A DNA stretch of 64,000 nucleotides from an uncultured Thiotrichaceae bacterium (GTDB lineage Bacteria > Pseudomonadota > Gammaproteobacteria > Thiotrichales > Thiotrichaceae), in the NCBI GenBank assembly GCA_937925855.1, contig CALAMO010000014.1, positions 1 to 64,000 of the forward strand, read 5' to 3'. This document shows positions 47,301-56,182 of this stretch, piece by piece. The position numbers and the translations under genes are program-made. Numbering within the stretch: position 1 is the first letter of the stretch; every line of letters begins with the position of its first letter. A model generated the notes under the pieces. It saw nothing but the letters and a program-made list of their open reading frames with translations, was not told the DNA's origin and did no database searches.

Positions 47301-48530
47301 GATGCCGACAGCGACGATGACGGACTCAGTGATGGTGAAGAACGTGCAGGTGCCGATGGAAACCCAGCGACAACTGAAGACAATACCGATCCAAACAACC
47401 CAGATAGCGATGCTGATGGTTTACAGGACGGTACTGAGCTTGGTGTTACTGCAGCGCTTCCAGCGGGTAACAGTGACGGTTCCAGTCCGGTAGCGTTTGC
47501 CGGTACCGATACCTCCAAGCAAATCGCTGACGCTGACCCGACTACCAAGACTGATCCAAATGATCCTGACACCGACGATGGTGGGGCCTGTGACGGCAGC
47601 AACACCGTCAGCGGCACCTGTGTTGCCGGCGAAGACCAAAACAACAATGGTGCAGTGGATTCGGGTGAAACCAATCCAGTATTAGGCCAAGGCGCTGATG
47701 ATATCGTGCCACGTTCAGTGTTGTTAAAACTGCGCGCCTTCCTACAGGGAGCCTATGATCGGGATAACGGAATCATGACCAACAACCTGCAGACGCTTAA
47801 TTATCTGCCAAATAGTCAACCTTTCGATACATTAACTAATTTCAGCCACACTGGCAGCGAAAGCATTAGCAGCAGCGTTTTAACAGCAAGCACTGACGCC
47901 GATGGGTTAGTAGACTGGGTACTGGTGAATGTTCATGACCCACTGGATACTGACAAAGTGTTATACAGTCAGGCCGTACTGCTGAAGCGTAATGGCCATG
48001 CTATTGACGCTGCTACGGGCGATACTGAACTAAAACTGCCAGGTTTAACTGAAGGTAGCTATCCGATCAGTTTGCAGCACCGGAATCACCTGGATGTTGT
48101 CACGGCAGAAGCGGTTGAACTGAAGTATGACACGGCAGCTATGGTTGATTTCACGTTACCCGCTACAAAGACGGTAGGCACAGATACACGCCTGGAACTG
48201 TCAGACGCGAGCGGCGACCCTATCGATGTTGCCTTAATGTGGGCAGGCGATGTTAATGTTAGCCAAACCATTATCGCTAATGGCCCAGGCACAGACGCTG
48301 GCGTTATGTTAGGCATGGTATTAGGCGGCACTGGCAACAGCGCGTTTAATACAAACTTTCGCCTAAACGGTTATCACAACGGCGATCTCAATCTGGATGG
48401 TGTTACCTTGTTCGCTGGACCAGCCAATGACATTAGTATGCTATTAGCTAATGTACTTGTGCACCCGCAGAACCCTCTGTTTGCCGCTAACTACATTATT
48501 ATCGGCAGTAAGGCAGCCACTGCGCCTTAA
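44364..48530 (+). CDS. Large secreted multidomain protein with GEVED and thrombospondin type 3 repeats
   Basis: Secreted or surface protein of 1388 residues. An N-terminal signal segment (GLLLTLSLCLGSLTWSNSAEA, about 24-44) is followed by a six-bladed-propeller-like domain to about 270. Two similar modules end in DGEVEDYQLTI (about 428) and DGEVEDYGITI (about 804), each with a YAWIDFDSDG/YAWIDFDGDG calcium-type loop: these are GEVED domains. A cadherin-like domain follows at about 815-925. Asp-rich thrombospondin type 3 calcium loops (DSDGDGLTNDAE, DTDNDGINDGDE, DSDDDGLSDGEE, DSDADGLQDGTE) span about 926-1030. The C-terminal 275 residues, with AGDVNVSQTI and GDLNLDGVTLFAGPANDI, resemble the dockerin-like ends of some secreted proteins. 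Function unknown; adhesion is likely. Confidence 0.9.
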   Translation: MLSSYNPLQRYSGTAEHTVPLKGLLLTLSLCLGSLTWSNSAEASTLPTFTCDNSFYEVINGQLTKLDPTTGTYTPIGSKQPQYNAAGYNFRDDYIYALGQKGDIKDKLIRVGADGNYEVIGDFEEFASGVVGLNNDYYYGFNSNSMRVIDLTDIAAGFRKINFSGDSGAAYLDGSFIQNEGKDYIIAVRDATLAIYDMTNNVVSRVPVTGMPATGVYGAVWTTADGRLYASDNVTGIIYAIDELFNGSPRVISTAAAARPSNDHDGMNCYFSRAPIGPTPTKMFDYSDAPIAGTSYSYTSHEIKAGLQLGANIDAETTPLATTDASGDGADDDGISSFPTLNMSDDSYTIPAANISATGTGNLYAWIDFDSDGRFENNEYASATVSNGTISGDLVWSSPPAMAPGKTFARFRLTTDTFNDTDFATLASDGEVEDYQLTINTANTAIPAPSCFGSTGNFTGLNFSAISPATLPLQTQYLLANAGNKDGKSIDVRVTFDKVPNPASATAANMPRLDGGDFTFNHGGTGNDIQVTYDFFEAGTTTPIALNLRLRIEDMDESESLKINTSEYDSLLVNGPSNLTTNTDGSGLTTITGQSGSRAEISQDTLEIILLDRSSVTYTSTPGGTNNGFTLDANLTASLISEQCVAGATPAPATDYSDALADGSAKPNGSSGTSSYGSAAHRIISGIQLGANITSESSAVQDADNASDDGISAFPVLNDADSSYSLPVANISATGSGNLYAWIDFDGDGTFESGEFALTTVTNGTVNNALNWSGLSNSNAGNTFARFRFTSDTLTSVNAATLANDGEVEDYGITITSGNTAPTITSAAEVTVPENTAGVVIDVQATDDKDSEGSNLVYSLVSGGDDNNRVYIGGAQGKITFRTPPDYDVPTDTGRDNVYEVMVQVCDSGPLCTTQLIKITVTEETNEDSDGDGLTNDAERALGTDPNDADTDNDGINDGDEVNGPDGDPSTTGDNTDPLDADSDDDGLSDGEERAGADGNPATTEDNTDPNNPDSDADGLQDGTELGVTAALPAGNSDGSSPVAFAGTDTSKQIADADPTTKTDPNDPDTDDGGACDGSNTVSGTCVAGEDQNNNGAVDSGETNPVLGQGADDIVPRSVLLKLRAFLQGAYDRDNGIMTNNLQTLNYLPNSQPFDTLTNFSHTGSESISSSVLTASTDADGLVDWVLVNVHDPLDTDKVLYSQAVLLKRNGHAIDAATGDTELKLPGLTEGSYPISLQHRNHLDVVTAEAVELKYDTAAMVDFTLPATKTVGTDTRLELSDASGDPIDVALMWAGDVNVSQTIIANGPGTDAGVMLGMVLGGTGNSAFNTNFRLNGYHNGDLNLDGVTLFAGPANDISMLLANVLVHPQNPLFAANYIIIGSKAATAP

Positions 48531-48565
48531 CTACAGCGGTAGAACAAGCTTAAGCTAGACCCTAA

Positions 48566-48596
48566 TGCCCGCTTGATCCTTCAAGCGGGCATTTTT
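48566..48596 (+). terminator. Rho-independent terminator of the large secreted-protein gene
   Basis: TGCCCGCTTGA pairs with TCAAGCGGGCA over 11 bp around a TCCT loop, followed by TTTTT. A textbook terminator, 36 nt after the stop. Confidence 0.93.
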
Positions 48597-48615
48597 AATG
48601 GCTGGATATAAACGT

Positions 48616-49527
48616 TTACTGGCGCAGCTTATGCCAGCGTCCATCAATCGCCAACAGGCCGAGACCAATAAAACCAATACCCCAGTAATGTCTCAGTTCC
48701 AACCGTTCATCCAGCACAAACACCCCTAGCAAAATCGCAGAAACTGGGATCAAGAACGTTACTAGTGATAGATTGGTCGCACCGGCACTCGCCAGCAGCC
48801 GAAAAAACAAGATATAAGCCAGAGCAGTAGAAAACACCGCCAGCGCTATTATCGCTAAAATCACCGGCGTCCCCGGCATGGAGAACGACAGCGGTTGATC
48901 CACCACCCACATCAGCGGCAGTAAGACCAGAGTAGACAGCGTAACCTGTCCTGTGGCTAGCACAATTGGGTTCAAACCCAACACCTTAAAACGCCGCCCA
49001 AATACCGCCGCAAAGGCATAGGAAATCGCCGCCGCCAGAATCGCGAGCTGGCCCAAAACATTTGCGCCTAGACCGGACAGCACATCCGCTCCTACCATCA
49101 CCAGTACCCCGGAAAAGCCAAGCACAATACCTATAATTTTATGCGCACTGATGCGCTCGTCCGCTAGAAAAACAGCGGCGACCAGAATGGTAAAGAGCGG
49201 CGTCGTGCCATTAAAGACAGAGGCGAGACCGGAAGCAATATGCGTTTGCCCCCAGACAATCAGGCTAAAGGGAATCACATTATTCAGACAGCCCATGATT
49301 AAAATACTGAGCCACACGCGCGGACTGCGCGGCAGCGGCAGGCGTAGAAACGCCACCACACCCCAAAGGGTTAGTGCACCGAGAGCCACCCGCAGCCAGA
49401 CAATAGTTAATGGCGGCAGCTCAACAACCGCCACGCCGACAAAAAAGAACGACCCACCCCAGAGCAAAGACAGCAAACACAACATGCCCCACTCACGTAA
49501 CCCCATCGACGTATTGATTGCTGTCAT
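48616..49527 (-). CDS. EamA/DMT family transporter
   Basis: Ten-helix DMT permease of 303 residues made of two EamA repeats, the second beginning near LGQLAILAAAISYAFAAVFGRR (residue 165). Likely an exporter of amino acids or metabolites, or an uptake protein for purine-like compounds given its place beside guanine deaminase; the substrate cannot be told. The C-terminus ends in RHYWGIGFIGLGLLAIDGRWHKLRQ. The gene converges on the large secreted-protein gene across the terminator. Confidence 0.93.
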   Translation of the reverse strand: MTAINTSMGLREWGMLCLLSLLWGGSFFFVGVAVVELPPLTIVWLRVALGALTLWGVVAFLRLPLPRSPRVWLSILIMGCLNNVIPFSLIVWGQTHIASGLASVFNGTTPLFTILVAAVFLADERISAHKIIGIVLGFSGVLVMVGADVLSGLGANVLGQLAILAAAISYAFAAVFGRRFKVLGLNPIVLATGQVTLSTLVLLPLMWVVDQPLSFSMPGTPVILAIIALAVFSTALAYILFFRLLASAGATNLSLVTFLIPVSAILLGVFVLDERLELRHYWGIGFIGLGLLAIDGRWHKLRQ

Positions 49528-49596
49528 GCTGACACTCCGTACTCAACAAAACACGCATAGTATGCCAAGCGCTGCGCAAAGCACAGCAAGCAGGGT

Positions 49597-50907
49597 TCAC
49601 CCCGTTTGTTTACCCATAATGTAACTGGCGTCAATCGCCCGATCATCACCCAACATCATCAATACAAACAGCCGCTCCGCAATCGCTTCCACCCCACGCA
49701 GTCGCCGTTCAATCAGGGGCGTGCCCTCAAAATTCAGCACCACAAAATCCGCTTCCTTGCCAACTGCAAAATTACCAATTTTATCATCAAGGTAAAGCGC
49801 TTTCGCCCCGCCCAACGTCACAAGGTAAAGCGCCTGAAACGGTGACAGTTTATTGCCACACATTTGCGTCACCTTATAAGCCTCGTTGACCGTCTGTAGC
49901 AGGCTAAAGCTGCTGCCACCACCCACATCTGTCCCTAATCCGACGCGAATGCCATGCTGCTTTGCAGCCATTAAGTCAAACAAGCCGCTGCCAATAAACA
50001 AATTTGAAGTTGGGCAAAAAGCCGCCGCTGCTCCCTGTGCCGCCATCAGCTGTTTATCTTCCGCATCCAGATAAATACAGTGCGCCATGACTGAACGGGG
50101 CTTAAGCAAGCCGTGCTGATGATACACATCAAGATAGCTACGGCTCTGTGGAAATAGCTCACTCACCCACTGCACCTCGTCCTGATTTTCCGCCACATGT
50201 GTATGTAGATACACATCGGGATAGTCTGCTAATAGCTGTCCGGCCGCTGCTAATTGCTCTGGGCTAGACGTGGGTGCAAACCGTGGCGTCACCGCATAGG
50301 CTAAGCGGCCATAACCGTGCCATTTCTCAATCAGCGCCTTACTCTGCGCATAACCACTGTCTGCTGTGTCTTGCAGATACGCCGGGCAGTTACGATCCAT
50401 CATCACCTTACCAGCAATCATGCGTAGATTACGCGCCGCTGATGCTGCGAAAAAGGCATCCACTGATTCGGGGTGCACCGTGCCAAACACACAGGCGGTC
50501 GTAGTGCCATTACGCAGCAGCTCGGCCAGAAAAAAATCAGCAACCTCACGCGCATGCGCGGGCTCAGCAAACTGCCGCTCCGTCGGGAAGGTATACGTTT
50601 CTAGCCACTGTAATAACTGCTCACCATAGGACGCGATCATATCAGTCTGCGGATAATGAATATGGGTATCAATCATGCCCGGAATAATAAGCCGGTTTGG
50701 AAACGCCTCGATGACACAGTCTGCTGAGAGCGTGGGCAATAAGTCAGATGCCTCACCCAGGGCCGTGATATGCCCATCTTCCACCACCAATAAACCATCA
50801 GCGTAATATTGCACCGACGGTGGCAGCGGCTGCAAGGCCACACCCGGATCATCCAGCAAGTGTAAAATGGCCGCACGAAAGGCACGAGGTTCTGCGAGAT
50901 TCATCAT
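49597..50907 (-). CDS. guaD: Guanine deaminase
   Basis: Zinc amidohydrolase (EC 3.5.4.3) that converts guanine to xanthine and ammonia, 436 residues. Zn ligands are seen in DTHIHYPQ (HxH near residue 80), the HTHVAENQDEVQW His near 236, and MAHCIYLD near 275; the catalytic Asp is in GLGTDVGGGSSFSLL near 325. The N-terminus RAFRAAILHLLDDPG is typical of GuaD. AGGAA lies 7-8 nt before ATG 50907; longer starts extend over the promoter region. It is divergent from the uraH-xdh operon and supplies xanthine for it. Confidence 0.94.
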   Translation of the reverse strand: MMNLAEPRAFRAAILHLLDDPGVALQPLPPSVQYYADGLLVVEDGHITALGEASDLLPTLSADCVIEAFPNRLIIPGMIDTHIHYPQTDMIASYGEQLLQWLETYTFPTERQFAEPAHAREVADFFLAELLRNGTTTACVFGTVHPESVDAFFAASAARNLRMIAGKVMMDRNCPAYLQDTADSGYAQSKALIEKWHGYGRLAYAVTPRFAPTSSPEQLAAAGQLLADYPDVYLHTHVAENQDEVQWVSELFPQSRSYLDVYHQHGLLKPRSVMAHCIYLDAEDKQLMAAQGAAAAFCPTSNLFIGSGLFDLMAAKQHGIRVGLGTDVGGGSSFSLLQTVNEAYKVTQMCGNKLSPFQALYLVTLGGAKALYLDDKIGNFAVGKEADFVVLNFEGTPLIERRLRGVEAIAERLFVLMMLGDDRAIDASYIMGKQTG

Positions 50908-51030
50908 GGCAGTATTCCTGTGAAAATTACAATCAGTTGCCAGCGTTAATAACAGCACAGCTGGCCCCAGTAAGACAGTAGCAAACGCGAGTGAAGCCCT
51001 GTATATTAAGTTTACACAAAAACCTGGCCG

Positions 51031-51040
51031 CTTGGCCAAG
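51031..51040. promoter_or_regulatory. Palindrome in guaD-uraH divergent region
   Basis: Perfect 10-bp palindrome CTTGGCCAAG just before the uraH ribosome-binding site, in a divergent region shared by two purine genes. A second imperfect pair TGTATA/TACACA lies at 51000-51018. Possible operator for the purine regulator; weak evidence. Confidence 0.35.
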
Positions 51041-51055
51041 TTCAGGGAGAACTTC

Positions 51056-51409
51056 ATGGGCAAACTCACCACACATGTACTTGATACCGCGAACGGCTGT
51101 CCCGCCGCCGGGGTGAAAATTTCACTGTTCCGTATCGATGAGGGTCATCATACGCTGATTAAACAGAGCGTTACCAATGCTGATGGGCGCTGCGATACCC
51201 CCCTATTAAACGAAGATGAAATCAGCAGCGCACACTGGGAATTGGTGTTTGAGACCGGCGCATATTTTCAAGCGCGAGGGACTCCGCTAACAGAACCGGC
51301 ATTCCTGGATAGCATTCCTATTCGTTTTGCCATCGCGGATGCCGCGGCACATTACCATGTACCCCTCCTGGTTTCGCCGTGGAGCTATTCGACCTATCGG
51401 GGCAGCTAG
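51056..51409 (+). CDS. uraH: 5-Hydroxyisourate hydrolase
   Basis: Transthyretin-like hydrolase (EC 3.5.2.17), 117 residues, converting 5-hydroxyisourate, the urate oxidase product, to OHCU. The family ends are both present: N-terminal LTTHVLDTANGCPAAGVKISLF and C-terminal PWSYSTYRGS, where YRGS is diagnostic. Active-site His and Arg are in the N-terminal THVLD and the FRIDEG region. AGGGAG lies 6 nt before ATG 51056. It overlaps the xdhA start. No urate oxidase gene is visible, although UraH implies one elsewhere. Confidence 0.95.
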   Translation: MGKLTTHVLDTANGCPAAGVKISLFRIDEGHHTLIKQSVTNADGRCDTPLLNEDEISSAHWELVFETGAYFQARGTPLTEPAFLDSIPIRFAIADAAAHYHVPLLVSPWSYSTYRGS

Positions 51410-52947
51410 TGCAGCAGGCCCAGGACGCTCCAGCCTCCCGGCAGACGTTTACCTTCATGCTTGACGGTGAGCTGATCACGCCACCGCCGCTGCCCCCGGA
51501 TACAACACTGCTGCATTTTTTGCGTGAACATCTGGAGCGCAAAGGCACTAAAGAGGGCTGTGCTGAAGGGGACTGTGGCGCCTGTACGGTCGTCGTGGCT
51601 GACCTACATCATACTGAGCTGCGCTACCGAGCGGTTAATGCCTGCATTCAGTTTTTGCCCACATTGGACGGTAAAGTGCTGTACACCGTGGAAAGCCTGC
51701 AAAACGGCCATAGCCTGCATCCCGTACAACAGGCTATGCTGGACTGCCATGCTTCCCAGTGCGGTTTCTGCACGCCCGGCTTTGTCATGTCGCTGTTTGC
51801 GCTGTATAAAACCCAACCTGCAGCTAATCGCCAACAAATCAGCACCGCGCTGGCGGGTAATTTATGTCGCTGTACCGGCTACCGCCCCATTCTGGATGCA
51901 GGCCAACGGATGTACGAATATGCCGCTGCGCTGCCGTCAGCCGCGTTAACGGATATTAATGCCCCCCGCGGTAGCAAACCAGAGCCGCACGCATTGGTAA
52001 ATCAGCTGCAAGCGCTACAAAACGAACAACCTAGCCTAGCACTCGACTACCAGGGCCAGCGTTTTTTTGCCCCAAGCAGCCTGGACGAATTGGCCACCCT
52101 ATATCAGCAGCACCCCGATGCAACACTGCTCGCGGGAGGAACCGACGTTGGACTATGGGTCACCAAACAGCTCCGTTACCTGCCGACCCTGATTTACCTG
52201 GGTAAAGTGAGCGAGCTGGATTATATCCGCATTGACACCGACAAAACCCAGCTTGAGATAGGCGCGCAGGTAACGCTAGAAGATGGCTATCACGCACTGC
52301 TCAAGCACTACCCGGAATTGCAAGAGCTACACCAGCGCTTCGCCTCACCGCCCATTCGCAACGCCGGCACCTTGGTCGGTAATATTGCCAATGGCTCCCC
52401 CATTGGCGATTCCATGCCCGCTCTTATTGCTTTAGGCAGCAGCATCGTGTTACGCAGTGGCGAACAGCAGCGCACATTAGCCCTGGAAGATTTTTACCTG
52501 GATTATCAGCAAAAAGACCTACGACCTGCGGAATTTGTTGTGGCCGTGCACATACCCTTACCTCAGGCAGGCCAGACGCTACGCTGCCGCAAAATTTCCA
52601 AACGCTTTGAACAGGACATTTCAGCGCTGTGTGCGGCATTTCGCTTAACGCTTGATACTAACCATTGCGTGCGCGAGATTCGCATTTGTTTCGGTGGGAT
52701 GGCAGCTGTGCCCAAACGCGCGACAGCCGCAGAAAACAGCCTACGCGGCCAGCCCTGGAATCGCGTGCAGATCGAGCAGGCCATGCAGGCGTTGGCGCAG
52801 GACTTTACGCCGCTGAGTGATATGCGCGCATCGGCGGCTTATCGCATGCAGGTCGCACAAAACTTATTGCTGCAGTTTTTCGAGCAGCAAGCAGACCTTA
52901 GCAGCAGCCTTCCTCCGACCGATTTTAAGCAGGAGCGCCCAGCATGA
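51409..52947 (+). CDS. xdhA: Xanthine dehydrogenase small subunit (FeS/FAD)
   Basis: Iron-sulfur and FAD subunit of xanthine dehydrogenase (EC 1.17.1.4), 512 residues. The ferredoxin-like cluster is CAEGDCGACTVVV (near residues 48-60), and the second [2Fe-2S] cluster has CGFCTPGFVMSL and NLCRCTGYRPIL. FAD binding follows: LLAGGTDVGLWVTKQ near 240 and NAGTLVGNIANGSPIGDSMPAL near 322-343. GTG 51409 overlaps the uraH stop (TAGTG) and has GGGG 6 nt upstream; GTG 51379 is a possible longer start. It overlaps xdhB by 4 nt. Confidence 0.96.
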   Translation: MQQAQDAPASRQTFTFMLDGELITPPPLPPDTTLLHFLREHLERKGTKEGCAEGDCGACTVVVADLHHTELRYRAVNACIQFLPTLDGKVLYTVESLQNGHSLHPVQQAMLDCHASQCGFCTPGFVMSLFALYKTQPAANRQQISTALAGNLCRCTGYRPILDAGQRMYEYAAALPSAALTDINAPRGSKPEPHALVNQLQALQNEQPSLALDYQGQRFFAPSSLDELATLYQQHPDATLLAGGTDVGLWVTKQLRYLPTLIYLGKVSELDYIRIDTDKTQLEIGAQVTLEDGYHALLKHYPELQELHQRFASPPIRNAGTLVGNIANGSPIGDSMPALIALGSSIVLRSGEQQRTLALEDFYLDYQQKDLRPAEFVVAVHIPLPQAGQTLRCRKISKRFEQDISALCAAFRLTLDTNHCVREIRICFGGMAAVPKRATAAENSLRGQPWNRVQIEQAMQALAQDFTPLSDMRASAAYRMQVAQNLLLQFFEQQADLSSSLPPTDFKQERPA

Positions 52948-55328
52948 GCGCGACCCTCGGCAAGCCCATCAAGCACGACAGTGGTCATCTCCACGTCACC
53001 GGCCACGCTCGCTACACTGACGATTTACCGGAACCCAAAAACACCTTATACGCCGCCATCGGCCTCAGCCCGCACGCCCATGCCAATATACTTAGCATAA
53101 ACCTTGAGCGCGTTCGACAGGCCGAGGGCGTGGTCGCCGTTATCACCGCCGCCGACATTCCCGGCGTCAATCACCTCGGTGGCCCAGCACAGGACGAGCC
53201 GGTGTTCGCAACCAGCAGCGTGGGTTACATCGGCCAGTCTATTTTCGCCGTCGCGGCCACATCCATGGGGGCCGCCAGGCGGGCAGTGCGCCTCGCAGAC
53301 ATCGAATATGAAGTGCTCCCACATAACCTCGATATTCGCAGCGCAGTCGCACAGGCTTCCTTCGTCCTACCGACCAAAACCCTCAGCCGAGGCAAGCCCA
53401 CCCAGGCAATCGAGCACGCCCCACACCAACTCAGCGGCCAGTTCGAATTAGGCGGCCAGGATCAATTTTATCTGGAAGGTATGATCGCCTTCGCCCAACC
53501 GCGTGAACAGGGCGATATGCTGATCTATAACTCCACCCAGCACCCGCACCACGATCAAATCGTGGTCGCTGCCGTACTGAACCGCATGCAAAAAGACATC
53601 GTGATTGAATGCCGCCGTATGGGCGGTGGCTTTGGCGGTAAAGAGAGTCAGGCATCTTTATTTGCGGCCATTGCGGCGCTGCTCGCGGATAAGACACAGC
53701 GCCCCGTTAAGCTGCGCCTGGATCGCGATGAAGACATGACCATCACCGGTAAACGCCACTGCTTTGACATTCGCTATCAGGTAGGCTTTGATCAACACGG
53801 TATGATTCAGGGCGTAAAGCTCGATTATGCCTCACGCTGCGGCATTAGCGCCGATCTGTCCGGGCCGGTCAATGATCGCACCATGTTTCATGCAGACAAT
53901 GCTTACTACCTCGAACATATCGATATTATCTCCTATCGCGCTAAGACCCACTCGCAGTCGAATACGGCCTTTCGCGGCTTCGGCGGGCCACAGGGCATGA
54001 TGGCGATTGAGTACGTGCTGGATGATATCGCCCGTCATCTGCAGCTCGACCCACTAGCCGTCAGGCGCATTAATTTTTATGCCCGCGCGGAGGATGTCCA
54101 TCATCTCCATCCCGAACAAAGCCCGACAAATAGCGCTAGCGCAAAACAGCGCAGCACCACGCCCTATGGCATGCCAGTGACAGATAATATTATCCAGCGT
54201 ATTGTTGATGAACTAGAAATCAGCGCGGACTATCAGCAGCGCCGCGCTGCTATTATTGAATTTAATCGCCACAATCGCTATCAAAAGCGTGGCATCGCCC
54301 TCACCCCGGTGAAGTTCGGCATCTCATTTACCGCCACCTTTTTTAATCAAGCCGGCGCCCTCATTCATATTTACAACGACGGTAGTGTCCAGCTCAACCA
54401 CGGTGGCCTAGAAATGGGCCAGGGTTTATACACCAAAGTCGCCCAGGTGGTAGCAGAAGAATTGCAGATCGACCTTAAACAGATCCGCTGTACTGCGACC
54501 CGTACTGATAAAGTACCCAATGCCTCCGCCACCGCCGCCTCTTCCGGTTCTGACCTTAACGGCATGGCCGCGCTGGATGCTGCGCGTAAACTGCGCCAGC
54601 GCCTAAGTGATTTTGCGGCGGACACCTATGCCACCCGCCGCGATGCCATCACGTTTAAAAACGGTGAGGTGATCGTTGGCGATAAGGCGAGACTCCGCTT
54701 TGCGGAATTAGTGCATGCCGCCTGGCTTAACCGCGTTTCGCTCTCGGCTACCGGTTTCTATAAAACGCCCAAAATTCACTATGACCCCGCCACAATGACC
54801 GGCCGACCCTTTTATTATTTTGCCTATGGGGCCGCTGTGAGTGAGGTCATAATCGACACGCTAACCGGCGAAAATAAACTGCTGCGCACTGATATTTTGC
54901 ATGATGTCGGTCAATCGCTGAACCCGGCGTTAGATATAGGCCAGATTGAAGGCGGCTTTATCCAAGGGGCGGGCTGGCTCACCACCGAGGCGCTGGTGTG
55001 GAACGAGGCAGGCAAATTGATGACACACGCCCCGTCGACCTATAAAATTCCGGTAGCGGGCGATATACCGCCTGAATTTAACGTTAAACTGCTGGAAAAT
55101 AACATTAATCCCGAACACACCATCTACCGCTCAAAGGCGGTGGGCGAACCCCCATTAATGCTGGCGATGTCAGTGTTTTTTGCGCTGCGTGATGCGGTGG
55201 CAAGCGTGGCCGACTACCGATTGAATCCACGTCTGCATGCCCCAGCAACGCCGGAGGCAATTTTAAATGCGCTTACAGCACTGTCACCGCAAAACAGCAC
55301 CTCCTCGCAGGATGCCCCAACCGCATGA
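52944..55328 (+). CDS. xdhB: Xanthine dehydrogenase molybdopterin-binding subunit
   Basis: Molybdopterin subunit of 794 residues, oxidising hypoxanthine and xanthine to urate at the Mo site. Moco-binding motifs: GGQDQFYLEG near residues 169-178, RRMGGGFGGKESQ near 226-238, NTAFRGFGGPQGM near 340-352 and GGLEMGQGLYTK near 486-497. The catalytic Glu lies in VGEPPLMLAMSVFFALRDAV near 730. The start overlaps xdhA (ATGA), so the subunits are translationally coupled. Confidence 0.97.
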   Translation: MSATLGKPIKHDSGHLHVTGHARYTDDLPEPKNTLYAAIGLSPHAHANILSINLERVRQAEGVVAVITAADIPGVNHLGGPAQDEPVFATSSVGYIGQSIFAVAATSMGAARRAVRLADIEYEVLPHNLDIRSAVAQASFVLPTKTLSRGKPTQAIEHAPHQLSGQFELGGQDQFYLEGMIAFAQPREQGDMLIYNSTQHPHHDQIVVAAVLNRMQKDIVIECRRMGGGFGGKESQASLFAAIAALLADKTQRPVKLRLDRDEDMTITGKRHCFDIRYQVGFDQHGMIQGVKLDYASRCGISADLSGPVNDRTMFHADNAYYLEHIDIISYRAKTHSQSNTAFRGFGGPQGMMAIEYVLDDIARHLQLDPLAVRRINFYARAEDVHHLHPEQSPTNSASAKQRSTTPYGMPVTDNIIQRIVDELEISADYQQRRAAIIEFNRHNRYQKRGIALTPVKFGISFTATFFNQAGALIHIYNDGSVQLNHGGLEMGQGLYTKVAQVVAEELQIDLKQIRCTATRTDKVPNASATAASSGSDLNGMAALDAARKLRQRLSDFAADTYATRRDAITFKNGEVIVGDKARLRFAELVHAAWLNRVSLSATGFYKTPKIHYDPATMTGRPFYYFAYGAAVSEVIIDTLTGENKLLRTDILHDVGQSLNPALDIGQIEGGFIQGAGWLTTEALVWNEAGKLMTHAPSTYKIPVAGDIPPEFNVKLLENNINPEHTIYRSKAVGEPPLMLAMSVFFALRDAVASVADYRLNPRLHAPATPEAILNALTALSPQNSTSSQDAPTA

Positions 55329-56182
55329 ACCGCTTTGTCATTGTCAGCATTTTGGCAACAAAGGGTTCTGTGCCGCGTGACTGTGGGGCGCAAATGCTGA
55401 TTGCCGCTGCGGAAACCCTTGGCAGCATCGGCGGCGGCACCCTAGAGTATCAGGTCACCCAAACGGCGCGTGCGCTGCTCGCCAGCGACGCACCTAGCGG
55501 CCTGCACCAGCAGCGAGACTATATCCTTGGCACCGACATGGGTCAGTGCTGTGGCGGTCAAGTCCAAGTGAGCTATCAGCTCACTGACAACACTGACTTG
55601 TGGCAAGACCCGCTGCAAACCCTGCGCGCTCAGTTTAGGATTGTGCTGTTTGGCGCTGGACACGTCGGGCAGGCACTAATCAATGTGCTAGCAACACAAC
55701 CCTGTGAGGTGCACTGGGTGGATAGCCGCCGCGACTTATATCCCGATACCGTACCCAGCAATGTCGTCTGTCATCATCCGGCACACCCACCGCGCATTGT
55801 GAGCGAGATGCCTGCGGCCAGTTATTATCTGGTGATGACGCATGATCACGCACTGGACTTAGACATTTGTGACCATGTGCTGGCCCGGCAGGACGTGCGT
55901 TTTCTCGGACTGATTGGATCAGCCACGAAAGCCGCCCGCTTTAAGCGTCAGCTGCGAGGGCGTGGCCTAAGTCCACAGACACTAGACAAACTAACCTGCC
56001 CGATAGGCATCGCTGGGATTAACAGTAAGCTGCCCTCCAGCATCGCAATCGCGGTCACCGCCCAGCTGCTGGGCTTGCATATGGCGGCACCACTGCCTGA
56101 CGATGGCTCCGGCGCGCTCACCTCAGAAACCGCAGGGTTAACGCCTCCACCCCATGCCCAACCCCATGAGATAAACGCATGA
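55325..56182 (+). CDS. xdhC: Xanthine dehydrogenase accessory protein XdhC
   Basis: Chaperone of 285 residues that binds the molybdenum cofactor, helps add its sulfido ligand and inserts it into XdhB. The N-terminal domain has ATKGSVPRDCGAQMLI near residues 12-27 with a conserved-type Cys, and CCGGQVQV near 77. The C-terminal Rossmann domain has VLFGAGHVGQAL near 107-118 and YLVMTHDHALDLDIC near 166-180, then GLIGSATKAARFKRQL. It overlaps xdhB and the ABC ATPase gene by 4 nt each. Confidence 0.95.
   Translation: MNRFVIVSILATKGSVPRDCGAQMLIAAAETLGSIGGGTLEYQVTQTARALLASDAPSGLHQQRDYILGTDMGQCCGGQVQVSYQLTDNTDLWQDPLQTLRAQFRIVLFGAGHVGQALINVLATQPCEVHWVDSRRDLYPDTVPSNVVCHHPAHPPRIVSEMPAASYYLVMTHDHALDLDICDHVLARQDVRFLGLIGSATKAARFKRQLRGRGLSPQTLDKLTCPIGIAGINSKLPSSIAIAVTAQLLGLHMAAPLPDDGSGALTSETAGLTPPPHAQPHEINA

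Noticed and set aside
47105-47674. Minus-strand 189-codon frame opposite the Asp-rich repeats
   Set aside because: Low-complexity Ser/Pro/Val translation is the antisense of the calcium-binding repeats.
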